Shown in pieces: positions 56,093-64,000 of a DNA stretch of 64,000 nucleotides. Positions within the stretch are counted from its first letter, which is position 1; the number at the start of each line of letters is the position of its first letter. Where the stretch lies: contig CAVVAJ010000007.1 of NCBI GenBank assembly GCA_963746255.1, positions 496,001-560,000 on the forward strand, in the 5' to 3' direction. This DNA is from DAOVXM01 sp963746255 (lineage in GTDB: Bacteria; Chloroflexota; Anaerolineae; Anaerolineales; UBA4823). The position numbers were made by a program, and so were the translations under genes. The notes under the pieces were generated by a model. That model saw only the letters and a program-made list of their open reading frames with translations. It was not told the DNA's origin and did not search any database.

Positions 56093-57508
56093 TCATGATT
56101 GCTGTCTGGCAGCTTCAAGTATCTCATCCAGCGCATCAGCTTGTTCTTCGGAAAGGGGCGGGACATCATGCTGTGCGAGGATCTCCTTGACTTTCTCTTG
56201 GGCGTGTTGAACGACGGTTTCACGACCTGCAAGACACCACTCATCCCAGCTGATTTGCTGGACAGCTAGAGTAGGCCGCCAAACCTCACCTGCCCTTAGG
56301 TGTCTCACCGTGTGCATTTCGGCGGCATAGCTGTGGTTGCCGTTCATCACTTCTTCGATTACCTGAAGCGCCAAAGTGTCTGCGTTAACCTTGAACCCGC
56401 TGATCAGTCTTCTCACCATACTGATGATTTCATTATCAATTATCATTTGTTCTGGGCAAGAAAGTATGCCCCCGGCCATTTCGCCAATGCCAGATAATTC
56501 ATCTGCCCCCGCAAGCGCTGGTACCAGCGCATTTAAGGCGCGTTCATATCCATTTTGGATATCTAGTCCATAAGTGCTGCATGATAGACCATACACATTC
56601 ACCGGCAGACCATAATAATGACCTAGTTGGACCGTAGCTGCACCTGCTAAACCTGTTTCAGGATTGCCCCATGCAGGTCCAAATGAGCGCATATTAGCAG
56701 GGGCTAATCGTCCACAATAGATAATCGGCAAGCCTGGTTGAACCGCTTGGGTTAATGCGATGGTAGCGAGATTCTCTGCATTCTGCTGTGCGAGCGCACC
56801 AGCCATGGTGATAGGTGCTGTCAATCCCAAACTAGGGCAGGGCAGTGGACCCAGCGGGATATTCCGTCGAGCTATCTCAATCACCGTTTGCGTGATCTCG
56901 CGGGGGAATTTCAACGGGCTGATCGGGGATACACCGAGAGAGATCGATTCCTGGTCATCACAGACGACTTTCATCATTTCTGCCAGGTAGCCGACATCTG
57001 AGGACCGGTGTACTCCAGGACCGTTGATGGGCTTGAGTGTATGCCGGATGGTTTGATCAAACATCGCCAGCGTGACCATATTGCTGGGTACATCCTGAGG
57101 GGTGTAGAGTGGCGTAACCGTCGTGACATACTCCAGCGCATCGAGCAGCCGGGCGCTCGTGGCAACGTCTTTGCTTGATGCAGGCCGGATGGTGCCGGCA
57201 TTGATATCAAGCACCTCCCGGGCACCTCCGAGATTGTGAACGTGCATCGATCCGCCGCCAAGAGTGGCCGATCCGGCTCTGCCAGCGATCTTTACTTGTG
57301 CCGGACAGCTTTTCATCAGCCCCTCAATTAGATCGGCTGGCAATAATATCCGCCCTTTTTTCTCCACTGCACCATGGTCACAAAGGATCGACCGCGCCTC
57401 TGGGTCATCCATTTGGACGCCGATATTTTCCAGGATCCCTAAGGTTGTACTGTGAATGGCTTGAATTTCATCTGCCGATAAGATGGTTAGATTCACTTTT
57501 TCACTCAT
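56093..57508 (-). CDS. MttB-superfamily trimethylamine/betaine methyltransferase
   Basis: 471 residues, typical length for MttB-like proteins. Family features: LGILENIGVQMDDPEARSIL at the N-terminus, HVHNLGGAREVLDINAGTIR, PALAGADELSGIGEMAGGIL and EVWRPTLAVQQISWDEWCLA at the C-terminus. No in-frame TAG occurs, so this is a non-pyrrolysine member. Characterised non-Pyl relatives demethylate quaternary amines such as glycine betaine with a corrinoid protein. No corrinoid protein or reductive activase is in the window. Downstream of the M20 gene by 34 bases on the same strand, it is probably part of the same operon. Confidence 0.88.
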   Translation of the reverse strand: MSEKVNLTILSADEIQAIHSTTLGILENIGVQMDDPEARSILCDHGAVEKKGRILLPADLIEGLMKSCPAQVKIAGRAGSATLGGGSMHVHNLGGAREVLDINAGTIRPASSKDVATSARLLDALEYVTTVTPLYTPQDVPSNMVTLAMFDQTIRHTLKPINGPGVHRSSDVGYLAEMMKVVCDDQESISLGVSPISPLKFPREITQTVIEIARRNIPLGPLPCPSLGLTAPITMAGALAQQNAENLATIALTQAVQPGLPIIYCGRLAPANMRSFGPAWGNPETGLAGAATVQLGHYYGLPVNVYGLSCSTYGLDIQNGYERALNALVPALAGADELSGIGEMAGGILSCPEQMIIDNEIISMVRRLISGFKVNADTLALQVIEEVMNGNHSYAAEMHTVRHLRAGEVWRPTLAVQQISWDEWCLAGRETVVQHAQEKVKEILAQHDVPPLSEEQADALDEILEAARQQS

Positions 57509-57542
57509 ACCTTATGCATATCTAATTGAAGAACCGCCCATA

Positions 57543-58718
57543 CTAACTGGCGACCAGTTTCCCTTCCAGGTAGCGTTTAGCGGTCTCGGCTAAGATCGCA
57601 GCGCCAATTGGCAAGGCACTCTCATCGATATCGAATGTAGAAGTATGTAAATAGCGCGGATCACTTCCGGGTTTTTTTACACCCAATCGAAACATCGCAC
57701 CTTTTGCCAATCTGGACATATAACTGAAATCTTCGGCGCCCATAGTGCGCTGGTCTTTGCAGACACGCGGGCTGCCGAGCAAGTCGCCCCCGACCATACG
57801 CAGCCAACCCGCTACTTCAGGATGGTTATATTGAGCGGGATATCCCCGCTCTATCTCTAATTTATAGTCACCGCCCAAAGTTTGGGTTAGTTTCAAGGCA
57901 CGTTCTACTTCTTCTATCAATTTGTGGCGCACCTGATCATCGTAGCTGCGCAGCGTGCCCTCTATGTGCACGGATTCGGGGATGACATTGTCCGTAGTCC
58001 CACCTCGGATAACCCCCACCGATACGACGTTAGGCTGTAGTGGATTGACTTGACGGGAAGGGATTGCATATAAAGTGTTCAATACCAGATTGGTCAGCCA
58101 GATTGCGTCAATCACTTCGTGAGGATATGCCCCGTGACCGCCATTGCCGATTATATCGGCCCGAAAAGTGTCGGCTGCAGCCCCAACAAAACCATCTTCA
58201 CAGCAAATGAATCCTGTGTCCAATGTGCCATCGACATGCAAGGCGATAATCGCCGCGACGTTTTCCAGTACTCCGTCTTCGATCATGCGCGGCGCGCCGC
58301 TGATGCCTGCTTCATCAGCGACCTCCTCGGAGGGCTGAAATATAAGCCGCACTTGTCCAGGAAGAATTTCTTGACTCAATAATTGTGCTGCACCTATCAG
58401 GATTGCGGTGTGCGCATCATGCCCACAAGCATGCATCTTTCCCGAAATATTAGAGCTATAGCTGACATCATTGGCTTCCGTGATCGGTAAAGCATCCATA
58501 TCGGCCCGAATGGCGATCACTGGCCCATCTACCTCCCCTAAATAGCCAACCACACCCGTTTTACCGACACCGGTCTGCGTTTCGATGCCCATCTCTGACA
58601 GAGTGTTGGCGACCAATTCCGCTGTTCCGTATACATCAAAGCCTAGCTCTGGGTTTTGGTGAATCGTCCTTCTCCATTGGGTGAGGCGCTTCTGTATCCG
58701 GGTAGCTTGTTTGAGCAT
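57543..58718 (-). CDS. M20-family amidohydrolase/carboxypeptidase
   Basis: 391 residues. Zinc-dependent hydrolase of N-acyl or peptide bonds. N-terminus TQWRRTIHQNPELGFDVYG, metal-binding MHACGHDAHTAILIGAAQLL, catalytic FQPSEEVADEAGISGAP, dimerisation domain GGHGAYPHEVIDAIWLTNLV, C-terminal metal ligand region TMGAEDFSYM. Substrates of relatives are hippurate, N-acetyl amino acids and IAA conjugates. ATG 58718 is preceded by AAGGA. It lies ten bases after the creatininase-family gene. Confidence 0.93.
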   Translation of the reverse strand: MLKQATRIQKRLTQWRRTIHQNPELGFDVYGTAELVANTLSEMGIETQTGVGKTGVVGYLGEVDGPVIAIRADMDALPITEANDVSYSSNISGKMHACGHDAHTAILIGAAQLLSQEILPGQVRLIFQPSEEVADEAGISGAPRMIEDGVLENVAAIIALHVDGTLDTGFICCEDGFVGAAADTFRADIIGNGGHGAYPHEVIDAIWLTNLVLNTLYAIPSRQVNPLQPNVVSVGVIRGGTTDNVIPESVHIEGTLRSYDDQVRHKLIEEVERALKLTQTLGGDYKLEIERGYPAQYNHPEVAGWLRMVGGDLLGSPRVCKDQRTMGAEDFSYMSRLAKGAMFRLGVKKPGSDPRYLHTSTFDIDESALPIGAAILAETAKRYLEGKLVAS

Positions 58719-58728
58719 CTATTTTTCC

Positions 58729-59880
58729 TTATATATTTTTTGCCTTTGGTCCATAACTTTTAGCCGCTCGTTTTTGCTGCCGCAGTTTGTACTGCAGCTT
58801 GATCTCTTGAATAATTTCAATTTTTTCTTCGATGGCCGCGTCTAACCACAAATTGCCCTTCTCAGCTCTTCCTAAACGGCCATCACCGTAAATACCGCTC
58901 TGCGTATCATCGCTCCAGGGAGGGTTCGCAATCAACCTACCTCCCTCCACCCAATCCATATTGTAGTTGGGTGTGGAAATAAAGTCGCTCTCTGTAGTCG
59001 CTTGTTCCATATACACCAGATCCGGGCGTAAGTAAAGGATGTAACTTGTTTCAAGCTCCCCACCATGACCCATCCCTCCCAGCTTGCTTTCCCGGATTTC
59101 TTCCAAGGCTGCGCCGGTCGTATGTAGCCACTCGGTCGCGATGAAAGTATCGGGGAAACGCTCTCCAGCGGCTTTGATGATATTGACCAAGTGGGAGTGG
59201 TTCCCACCATGCCCATTTGAGAAATATATCATCCTTGCACCAAGCTTGAAGAGTTTTTGGACGATCGCCAGGAAGTAATCTTCAAACACTCTCCCGCCGA
59301 TATTTAGCGTACCGGGGAACTGCCGGGTATGTGTGCTCACCCCATACGGCCATACGGGTAAAGACAGAATCTCATCACCTAAACGCTCTTGCAAGCCTTG
59401 GGCGATCGCTTCAACGATTAAACTGTCGGTGCTCAGCGGCAGGTGGTAGCCATGCTGTTCGGTATGACCAGTATTGATCACGACGATCTGCTCCCGAATG
59501 TTCTCAAAAGAAAGTGTATCTTGATGCTCTTCTAAAACGGGAGTGATCTCTAACTTGGTTACCCGAGAAAATGGCTGCTTTTCTTCCCCGATGAGAAATT
59601 TGATCTCGCGGAATCCTTGGCCTAAAAGTTCTCTCTGGATGCCTCTCAAGACCCGTGCAAAAAGGTTTTGGGAAACCTGTAAGGGTGCCAGAGGCTGTTG
59701 GTTGGTCCGCTTGAATCCATACGGTATCGTTGGCAGGACAATTACCTGATTAACCCCCAACAAATCAGCTGCTTTTTCGATTTGATCAAATTCATTACCA
59801 CACGGGATGACTACCGGAATCGCACGCGGTAATTGGTCAATTTGTGGCCAGGTTAGCTCAGCATAATGATATATTTCCAT
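58729..59880 (-). CDS. creatininase-family amidohydrolase
   Basis: 383 residues. Metal-dependent hydrolase of the creatininase/MftE/ArfB family. The N-terminal region MEIYHYAELTWPQIDQLPRA carries the family start, INTGHTEQHGYHLPLSTDSL gives two metal ligands (E-Q-H-G-x-H-L-P-L-x-x-D), IYFSNGHGGNHSHLVNII supplies the next, and GGMGHGGELETSYILYL the last. It is longer than creatininase itself (about 260), with an N-terminal insertion between residues 15 and 125. Activity could be on creatinine, a lactam or a peptide end. It follows the S9 gene by 15 bases. Confidence 0.88.
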   Translation of the reverse strand: MEIYHYAELTWPQIDQLPRAIPVVIPCGNEFDQIEKAADLLGVNQVIVLPTIPYGFKRTNQQPLAPLQVSQNLFARVLRGIQRELLGQGFREIKFLIGEEKQPFSRVTKLEITPVLEEHQDTLSFENIREQIVVINTGHTEQHGYHLPLSTDSLIVEAIAQGLQERLGDEILSLPVWPYGVSTHTRQFPGTLNIGGRVFEDYFLAIVQKLFKLGARMIYFSNGHGGNHSHLVNIIKAAGERFPDTFIATEWLHTTGAALEEIRESKLGGMGHGGELETSYILYLRPDLVYMEQATTESDFISTPNYNMDWVEGGRLIANPPWSDDTQSGIYGDGRLGRAEKGNLWLDAAIEEKIEIIQEIKLQYKLRQQKRAAKSYGPKAKNI

Positions 59881-59895
59881 CGCCTTGCGGAAAAA

Positions 59896-61746
59896 CTACA
59901 GCAGGTAATAATCTAAGAATCGTTCCATCGTCTGGTAAAAATGAAGCACATTACCTTTTTGCAGAAACCCGTGTCCTTCATCTTCATATACGATGTATTC
60001 AAATGTTTTTCCCGCTCGAGTAAGTTCTTCAACCAGCTGTTCGCTTTGTTTTGGATGTACTCTGATATCTTTCTCACCGTGAAAGATGAGCAGGGGAGAT
60101 TGGATATTGGCGACTTCATATATCGGGGAGCCCGCTTTGTAGCCAGCCCGATTCGTTGTTGGATGACCCATTTGACGCTCGAGATCCTCTCTTCCTGGTC
60201 GATCGCCTTGGGCCCACGAGCTCAAGATGTCACAGTCGCCAAACTTCGCAACGCCGCATTTGAAGCGGTATTTCGGATCACGGGCCAGTGCTAAGACAGC
60301 TAAATAGCTGCCATAGCTGGCACCATAAATACCAAGCCTTTGTCCATCAACCCAAGCAAGCCCAGCCAAGTAATCAGCGGCAGACAGCATGTCTTGTGTG
60401 TCCACTACACCCCAATTATCGTGAAGGGCGTGCTGGTGGGCAAGCCCATTCCCGGTGCTGCCTCTGTAATTTGGTGCGAGTACTGCATAGCCCTTCGCAG
60501 CCAACCATTGCGGCAGCATCTCCCAATAACGGGCGTGTTCGTCCGTTGGTCCACCATGCGGATAGACGATGGCCGGACATGGCTGCTCGGGGGAGGCATT
60601 TTTTGGCCGGTAGATGAAACCCGGGATTGTGTGCCCCTCGCTGCTGTATTCGATAAAATCAGGAGATACTAATGCGGCGGCGGTCAATATCGGTGGCTTT
60701 GTGTGGGTCAGCTGGGTAGTTGTTTTACTTTTTACATCGACCTGAAATATTTCTGGGGGTTGAGTTGGGCTCTCGTATTCAAAGGTTATTGATTCACCAT
60801 CCGGGCTCCAAACAGGCAGGTTATGCCACCCATCGGCGATATGTATTGCCGACAAATGCCTAGAGCTAAGCTCGAGTGTATATAAGTCTCCTGTACTCTG
60901 ATGGTTAAGGACGAGCGCCAACTGCTCCCCAGTTGGGTTCCAGGCATAACTTAGCACATCTTTCTTCTCACTGGTTAGTTGGTCTGTCTTTCCATTTATG
61001 GGGTCTAAAAGATAGAGATTCCGCCATCCGTCCCGGTTGGAAATGAATGTGATCTGTTTACCATCCGGTGACCAGCGTGGTTGGGTGTCCATGACTTTAT
61101 CAAGCCCAGTCAGGTGCTTGATCTCCCCGTCAATAGTAGAGACCACGCAAATTTCTGAACGCAATAAATCTACCTGAGGGTGATACACAAAGACAACGCT
61201 GCTTCCATCAGGTGCGGGCCGGGGGTCTGAGACATCAGCTTCAAAGCGGGTTAATGCCGTTGGCCACTCCCCATCAAGCGTTGTCCAGCAAAGGTTATAG
61301 AAATCTTTTCGTTCGCTTAAAAAGTAGATCTTCTTCATGTCCGGACCGAAGATCGGACTGCTATCGCCTAGTTCAAAATCTGTTATTCGGCGAGCTTTTC
61401 CACCTGCACTTGGCACCACCCAGATATCATCTTTCGCCACGTAAGCCAACCACGTGCCGTCCGGGCTCCAATTTGGCTTCGCATCTGTCCAGATAGTTTG
61501 TTCTGGTCGATCGAAGGTTAACCGCAGCGGCCATCCGGGTATATCCCGTTTAATGATATAGATGTCGCTGTTCCCCTCCCGCTGCCATACAAATGCAATT
61601 TGTTTACCATCCGGAGAGGGACTATGGTGGTGTATCAGGTTCACACCTACCAACAGCTCATCTGTCCATGGCTCAGGAAGTTTTCTATCTGGTCTGGATT
61701 GTGCTGGCCATCCGTTGGGGGCTTGTTTTTTAATGGTAGCTTTCAT
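59896..61746 (-). CDS. S9-family prolyl oligopeptidase-like serine peptidase
   Basis: 616 residues from ATG 61746 (GGGAGGG upstream; a longer frame to 61770 is less likely). The N-terminal beta-propeller is built of WD40/TolB-like blades (SPDGKQIAFVWQREGNSDIY, WSPDGTWLAYVAKDD). The alpha/beta-hydrolase domain (about 370-616) has the nucleophile GIYGASYGSYLAVLALA, Asp in FHGEKDIRVHPKQ and His in EDEGHGFLQKGNVLHF. No signal peptide, so it is a cytoplasmic acylaminoacyl or dipeptidyl peptidase. First gene of the minus-strand run S9, creatininase, M20, MttB; it probably degrades what the Opp importer brings in. Confidence 0.92.
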   Translation of the reverse strand: MKATIKKQAPNGWPAQSRPDRKLPEPWTDELLVGVNLIHHHSPSPDGKQIAFVWQREGNSDIYIIKRDIPGWPLRLTFDRPEQTIWTDAKPNWSPDGTWLAYVAKDDIWVVPSAGGKARRITDFELGDSSPIFGPDMKKIYFLSERKDFYNLCWTTLDGEWPTALTRFEADVSDPRPAPDGSSVVFVYHPQVDLLRSEICVVSTIDGEIKHLTGLDKVMDTQPRWSPDGKQITFISNRDGWRNLYLLDPINGKTDQLTSEKKDVLSYAWNPTGEQLALVLNHQSTGDLYTLELSSRHLSAIHIADGWHNLPVWSPDGESITFEYESPTQPPEIFQVDVKSKTTTQLTHTKPPILTAAALVSPDFIEYSSEGHTIPGFIYRPKNASPEQPCPAIVYPHGGPTDEHARYWEMLPQWLAAKGYAVLAPNYRGSTGNGLAHQHALHDNWGVVDTQDMLSAADYLAGLAWVDGQRLGIYGASYGSYLAVLALARDPKYRFKCGVAKFGDCDILSSWAQGDRPGREDLERQMGHPTTNRAGYKAGSPIYEVANIQSPLLIFHGEKDIRVHPKQSEQLVEELTRAGKTFEYIVYEDEGHGFLQKGNVLHFYQTMERFLDYYLL

Positions 61747-61927
61747 CCGTGAAAACCCTCCCACGATCATTGATATCCGCGGATTATACTGCTTATTATC
61801 CCCGGCAATACGATGAGATTTTGTTTGTGTATCTGGTGGATTGTTGCGTTAATATGATTGCGTTTTCTGGAACAAAGAATATAATCTCAAATATCTACAG
61901 CAAGCAATTAATAATGGAGGGTGAAGT

Positions 61928-63013
61928 ATGTCACGCGCTAGGATCAGGGATTTGGGTATAAACATTGGCTACCTGCCGACAGGACCCCAAAATGCCATTA
62001 CTGATGTGCCAAGTGTCTTGGTTGGCCACCATACTCTCATCTACGACCAACCCGATATATCTAGAACTGGTGTGACGGTTGTTCTGCCGCGCAGTGATAG
62101 GAGCCGCGAAGATCATGCCTTTGCCGGTTATTATTCGCTGAATGGTTTTGGAGAGATGACTGGATTACTTTGGCTGGAGGAATCTGGACTTTTAGGATCA
62201 CCAATCGGGCTGACGAACACCAATCAAGTAGGTGTGGTTCGTGATGCGTTAACCGAGTATTCTGTGATCCAGCACTCAGGTCGTGGCTTCGGGCTTCCAG
62301 TCGTTGCTGAAACATGGGATGGTTGGCTAAATCATATGGATGCGTTTCATTTAACCAAGGAACATGTTTTCTCCGCCATCCAGAATGCTGGGTCTGGACC
62401 AGTTCCCGAAGGTAATGTGGGTGGTGGGACAGGCATGATTTGCCACGATTTTAAAGGTGGAATCGGGACAGCCTCGCGTATCGTGGAAAGCAATTTTGGT
62501 GCCTATACTTTGGGTGTATTGGTTCAGAGCAATTATGGAGATCGTAGGGATTTGCGGGTCAACGGTATCCCGGTAGGGCTTGAACTTGGCCCAGATGTCG
62601 TTCCGCTTCCATGGGATACACCGCAGTCTGGTGGTTCGATAATCATCATCATTGCTACAGATGCCCCGCTGATCCCTTCCCAATGCAAAAGATTAGCCAG
62701 ACGGGCTGCGATAGGTTTGGGCCGCGTGGGGGGGATTGGAAATAATGGCAGCGGAGATATTTTTCTTGCCTTTGCCACAGGGAATCATATCGATAGCGAA
62801 ATTGAGAGTCCTTATCAACTACACATGATCCCCAATCATCTGTTAGATCCCTTCTTTGAGGCGGTTATCGAAGCGGTTGAGGAATCAATTATCAATGCAC
62901 TGTGTGCAGCCGAAACCATGCAAGGATACAAAGATCACACGGCTTATGAATTGCCGCTTGAGGACCTGAAGAAGATTCTACAGCGTTATTCGGGTTGCAG
63001 TCAAAATCAGTGA
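61928..63013 (+). CDS. P1 (S58, DmpA-type) N-terminal-nucleophile aminopeptidase
   Basis: 361 residues, ATG 61928 with GGAGGGTGA upstream, divergent from the S9 gene (about 180 bases between starts). DmpA/BapA family: GPQNAITDVPSVLVGHHTLI, NTNQVGVVRDAL, GNVGGGTGMICHDFKGGIGT, and the self-cleavage/catalytic-serine region GGIGNNGSGDIFLAFATGN, where Ser after the NNG glycine becomes the new N-terminus of the beta chain. Such enzymes release D-amino-acid or beta-amino-acid residues and amides. That suits a cluster specialised in unusual peptides. It converges with the acyl-CoA synthetase gene, four bases apart. Confidence 0.93.
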   Translation: MSRARIRDLGINIGYLPTGPQNAITDVPSVLVGHHTLIYDQPDISRTGVTVVLPRSDRSREDHAFAGYYSLNGFGEMTGLLWLEESGLLGSPIGLTNTNQVGVVRDALTEYSVIQHSGRGFGLPVVAETWDGWLNHMDAFHLTKEHVFSAIQNAGSGPVPEGNVGGGTGMICHDFKGGIGTASRIVESNFGAYTLGVLVQSNYGDRRDLRVNGIPVGLELGPDVVPLPWDTPQSGGSIIIIIATDAPLIPSQCKRLARRAAIGLGRVGGIGNNGSGDIFLAFATGNHIDSEIESPYQLHMIPNHLLDPFFEAVIEAVEESIINALCAAETMQGYKDHTAYELPLEDLKKILQRYSGCSQNQ

Positions 63014-63017
63014 ATCT

Positions 63018-64000
63018 CTACTCATCGTCTTTCACGATGATGCGCGCATCTAGTGCTACACAACCCTCCCCTGCATGGAAAACGCGCAGCGGGTTGATGT
63101 CCAGTTCTCGGATTTGTGGGTTATCTACGAGCAATTGGGATACGCGGAGGATGGCATCGACGACCGCGTGGATATCCGCCGGTTTATGACCTCGGGCGCC
63201 GGTTAGGATTGAATACCCCCGCAAGCTTTCGAGCATTGCTGTGGCTTCACTGCGAGTGATCGGTGCAACCCTTACATTTACCTCTTCAAAGATTTCGACA
63301 AATATCCCCCCTAACCCCACCAATACTACCGGTCCAAAATGTGGGTCTTGCCTTCCACCGAGGATTAGCTCTCTCCCTCCGGTGATCATCGGCTGGACCA
63401 AAACTCCATCGATGTTGGCTTCAGGATAGGCATGCTGGATACGTGCCATCATATCTTCGAAGGCTGCCCCTACTGCCGCACGGTTGCGCAGGTTAAGTTG
63501 CACACCGCCTACATCTGATTTGTGCGAGATCTGCTCGGCAATTATTTTTATGGCTACGGGATAACCAATCTGTTCAGCTGCATCCTGGGCTTCTGCCACA
63601 CTTATCGCGCTGAGGCTGGTGGCCGTTGATACTCCGTAGATCTCAAGCATATCCAATGACTCAGAAAGCAGCAGATCACGGCCATCGGATTTCGCTTCAT
63701 TTAGTATGTCTTGTGCGGAACCTCGATAAACGTCAAAGGTTGGAATCTCTTCTTGCTGATGCCTCCTCTCTGCCGAGCAGCAGTAATTAAAGCTCATTCT
63801 CAGAGCCCGGATCGTCTCGACTACCTGGGTGAAGATTGGGAAATTATACGTTTGCTTCAGATCATTGACTTCTTGGGCGGCAGCAGAGATGTAGTAGGCG
63901 ACCGGTTTATTGTATTGTTCCACCAATTCCATCAACCTCTCCAGTAATTTACGGCTAGTCAGGTTTTCTCTTTCAGAGAGCGAAGTATGCAGAAAAACAA
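63018..64000 (-). CDS. ADP-forming acyl-CoA synthetase, C-terminal (ATP-grasp) part; runs off the window
   Basis: The frame stays open to the right edge (VFLHTSLSERENLTSRKLLE precedes a TTG/ATG pair at 63935), so the gene starts outside the window; about 327 codons are visible. It includes the end of a CoA-ligase-like domain (PIFTQVVETIRALRM), a linker, then the ATP-grasp subdomain: LLLSESLDMLEIYGVSTA, GYPVAIKIIAEQISHKSDVG, GVLVQPMITGGRELILGG and RELDINPLRVF. ADP-forming acetyl/acyl-CoA synthetases make ATP from acyl-CoA in fermentation. In this cluster it could conserve energy from acids released during amino-acid breakdown. Confidence 0.9.
   Translation of the reverse strand, partial: VFLHTSLSERENLTSRKLLERLMELVEQYNKPVAYYISAAAQEVNDLKQTYNFPIFTQVVETIRALRMSFNYCCSAERRHQQEEIPTFDVYRGSAQDILNEAKSDGRDLLLSESLDMLEIYGVSTATSLSAISVAEAQDAAEQIGYPVAIKIIAEQISHKSDVGGVQLNLRNRAAVGAAFEDMMARIQHAYPEANIDGVLVQPMITGGRELILGGRQDPHFGPVVLVGLGGIFVEIFEEVNVRVAPITRSEATAMLESLRGYSILTGARGHKPADIHAVVDAILRVSQLLVDNPQIRELDINPLRVFHAGEGCVALDARIIVKDDE

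Noticed and set aside
56093..57508. Pyrrolysine in the MttB-like protein
   Set aside because: The 471-codon frame has no internal TAG.
1..64000. CRISPR arrays, tRNA or rRNA genes
   Set aside because: No regularly spaced short repeats, and no tRNA or rRNA sequence was recognised by eye; a covariance search could still find a tRNA I missed.

Overview
The window looks like a piece of a bacterial chromosome of roughly average GC with one GC-rich stretch (about 14.1-18.2 kb). I infer Chloroflexota, probably an Anaerolineae-like member. The reasons are: secreted proteins that end or begin with an (I/V)Y(L/M)P motif, many NarL-type kinase/regulator pairs, a fused receiver-CpaE ATPase, an F420-type nitroreductase and ALDH16/DeoC catabolism. 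No rRNA, tRNA or CRISPR array was recognised, and no insertion sequence is intact.

Layout. 0-4.6 kb: a SulP transporter cut by the left edge, a frameshifted GH3 beta-glucosidase and a decayed decarboxylase. 4.9-13.6 kb: a secreted propeller glycosidase-like protein, a beta-lactamase-fold hydrolase, a GNAT enzyme, a TetR regulator with a clear operator/promoter next to an oxidoreductase, and a cysteine-rich histidine kinase with its NarL regulator. 13.9-24.1 kb: an envelope block with a multicopper oxidase broken by many frameshifts, a repeat-bearing propeller protein, a metzincin protease and a lipoprotein. 24.5-37.7 kb: a fused NuoE-NuoF subunit, small metabolic and housekeeping genes, an unusual Fpg-like protein, a HicB-DinB fusion, a CPBP protease and a second kinase/regulator pair. 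37.9-41.3 kb: a deoC-ALDH16 operon. 41.4-47.1 kb: a decayed mmuM, a lipoprotein, CpaE, and an alkylmercury-lyase (MerB) gene followed by DinB. 47.3-64 kb: a PEP-utilising enzyme, then a mostly minus-strand catabolic cluster (peptide ABC transporter, MttB-family methyltransferase, M20 amidohydrolase, creatininase-family hydrolase, S9 peptidase), a divergent P1 peptidase and the end of an ADP-forming acyl-CoA synthetase.

The most striking observation is the merB-like gene at 45812-46558. It is a single 249-codon frame interrupted only by two TGA codons. These align with the two catalytic cysteines of MerB (Cys96 and Cys159 of the plasmid R831b enzyme), and each is followed at 19-27 nt by a hairpin with a GU-containing apical loop. 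I read it as a candidate MerB selenoprotein carrying selenocysteine at both catalytic positions. It contrasts with two true pseudogenes nearby (mmuM and the decarboxylase), whose stops are TAG or TAA at unremarkable positions.

A second theme is abundant single-base frameshifts in otherwise well-conserved genes (SulP, GH3, multicopper oxidase, propeller protein, GNAT, hydroxyacid dehydrogenase). Several lie at short homopolymers, and one is shown to be an extra base by comparison with a tandem copy. Assembly indel error is therefore a serious alternative to gene decay for these.
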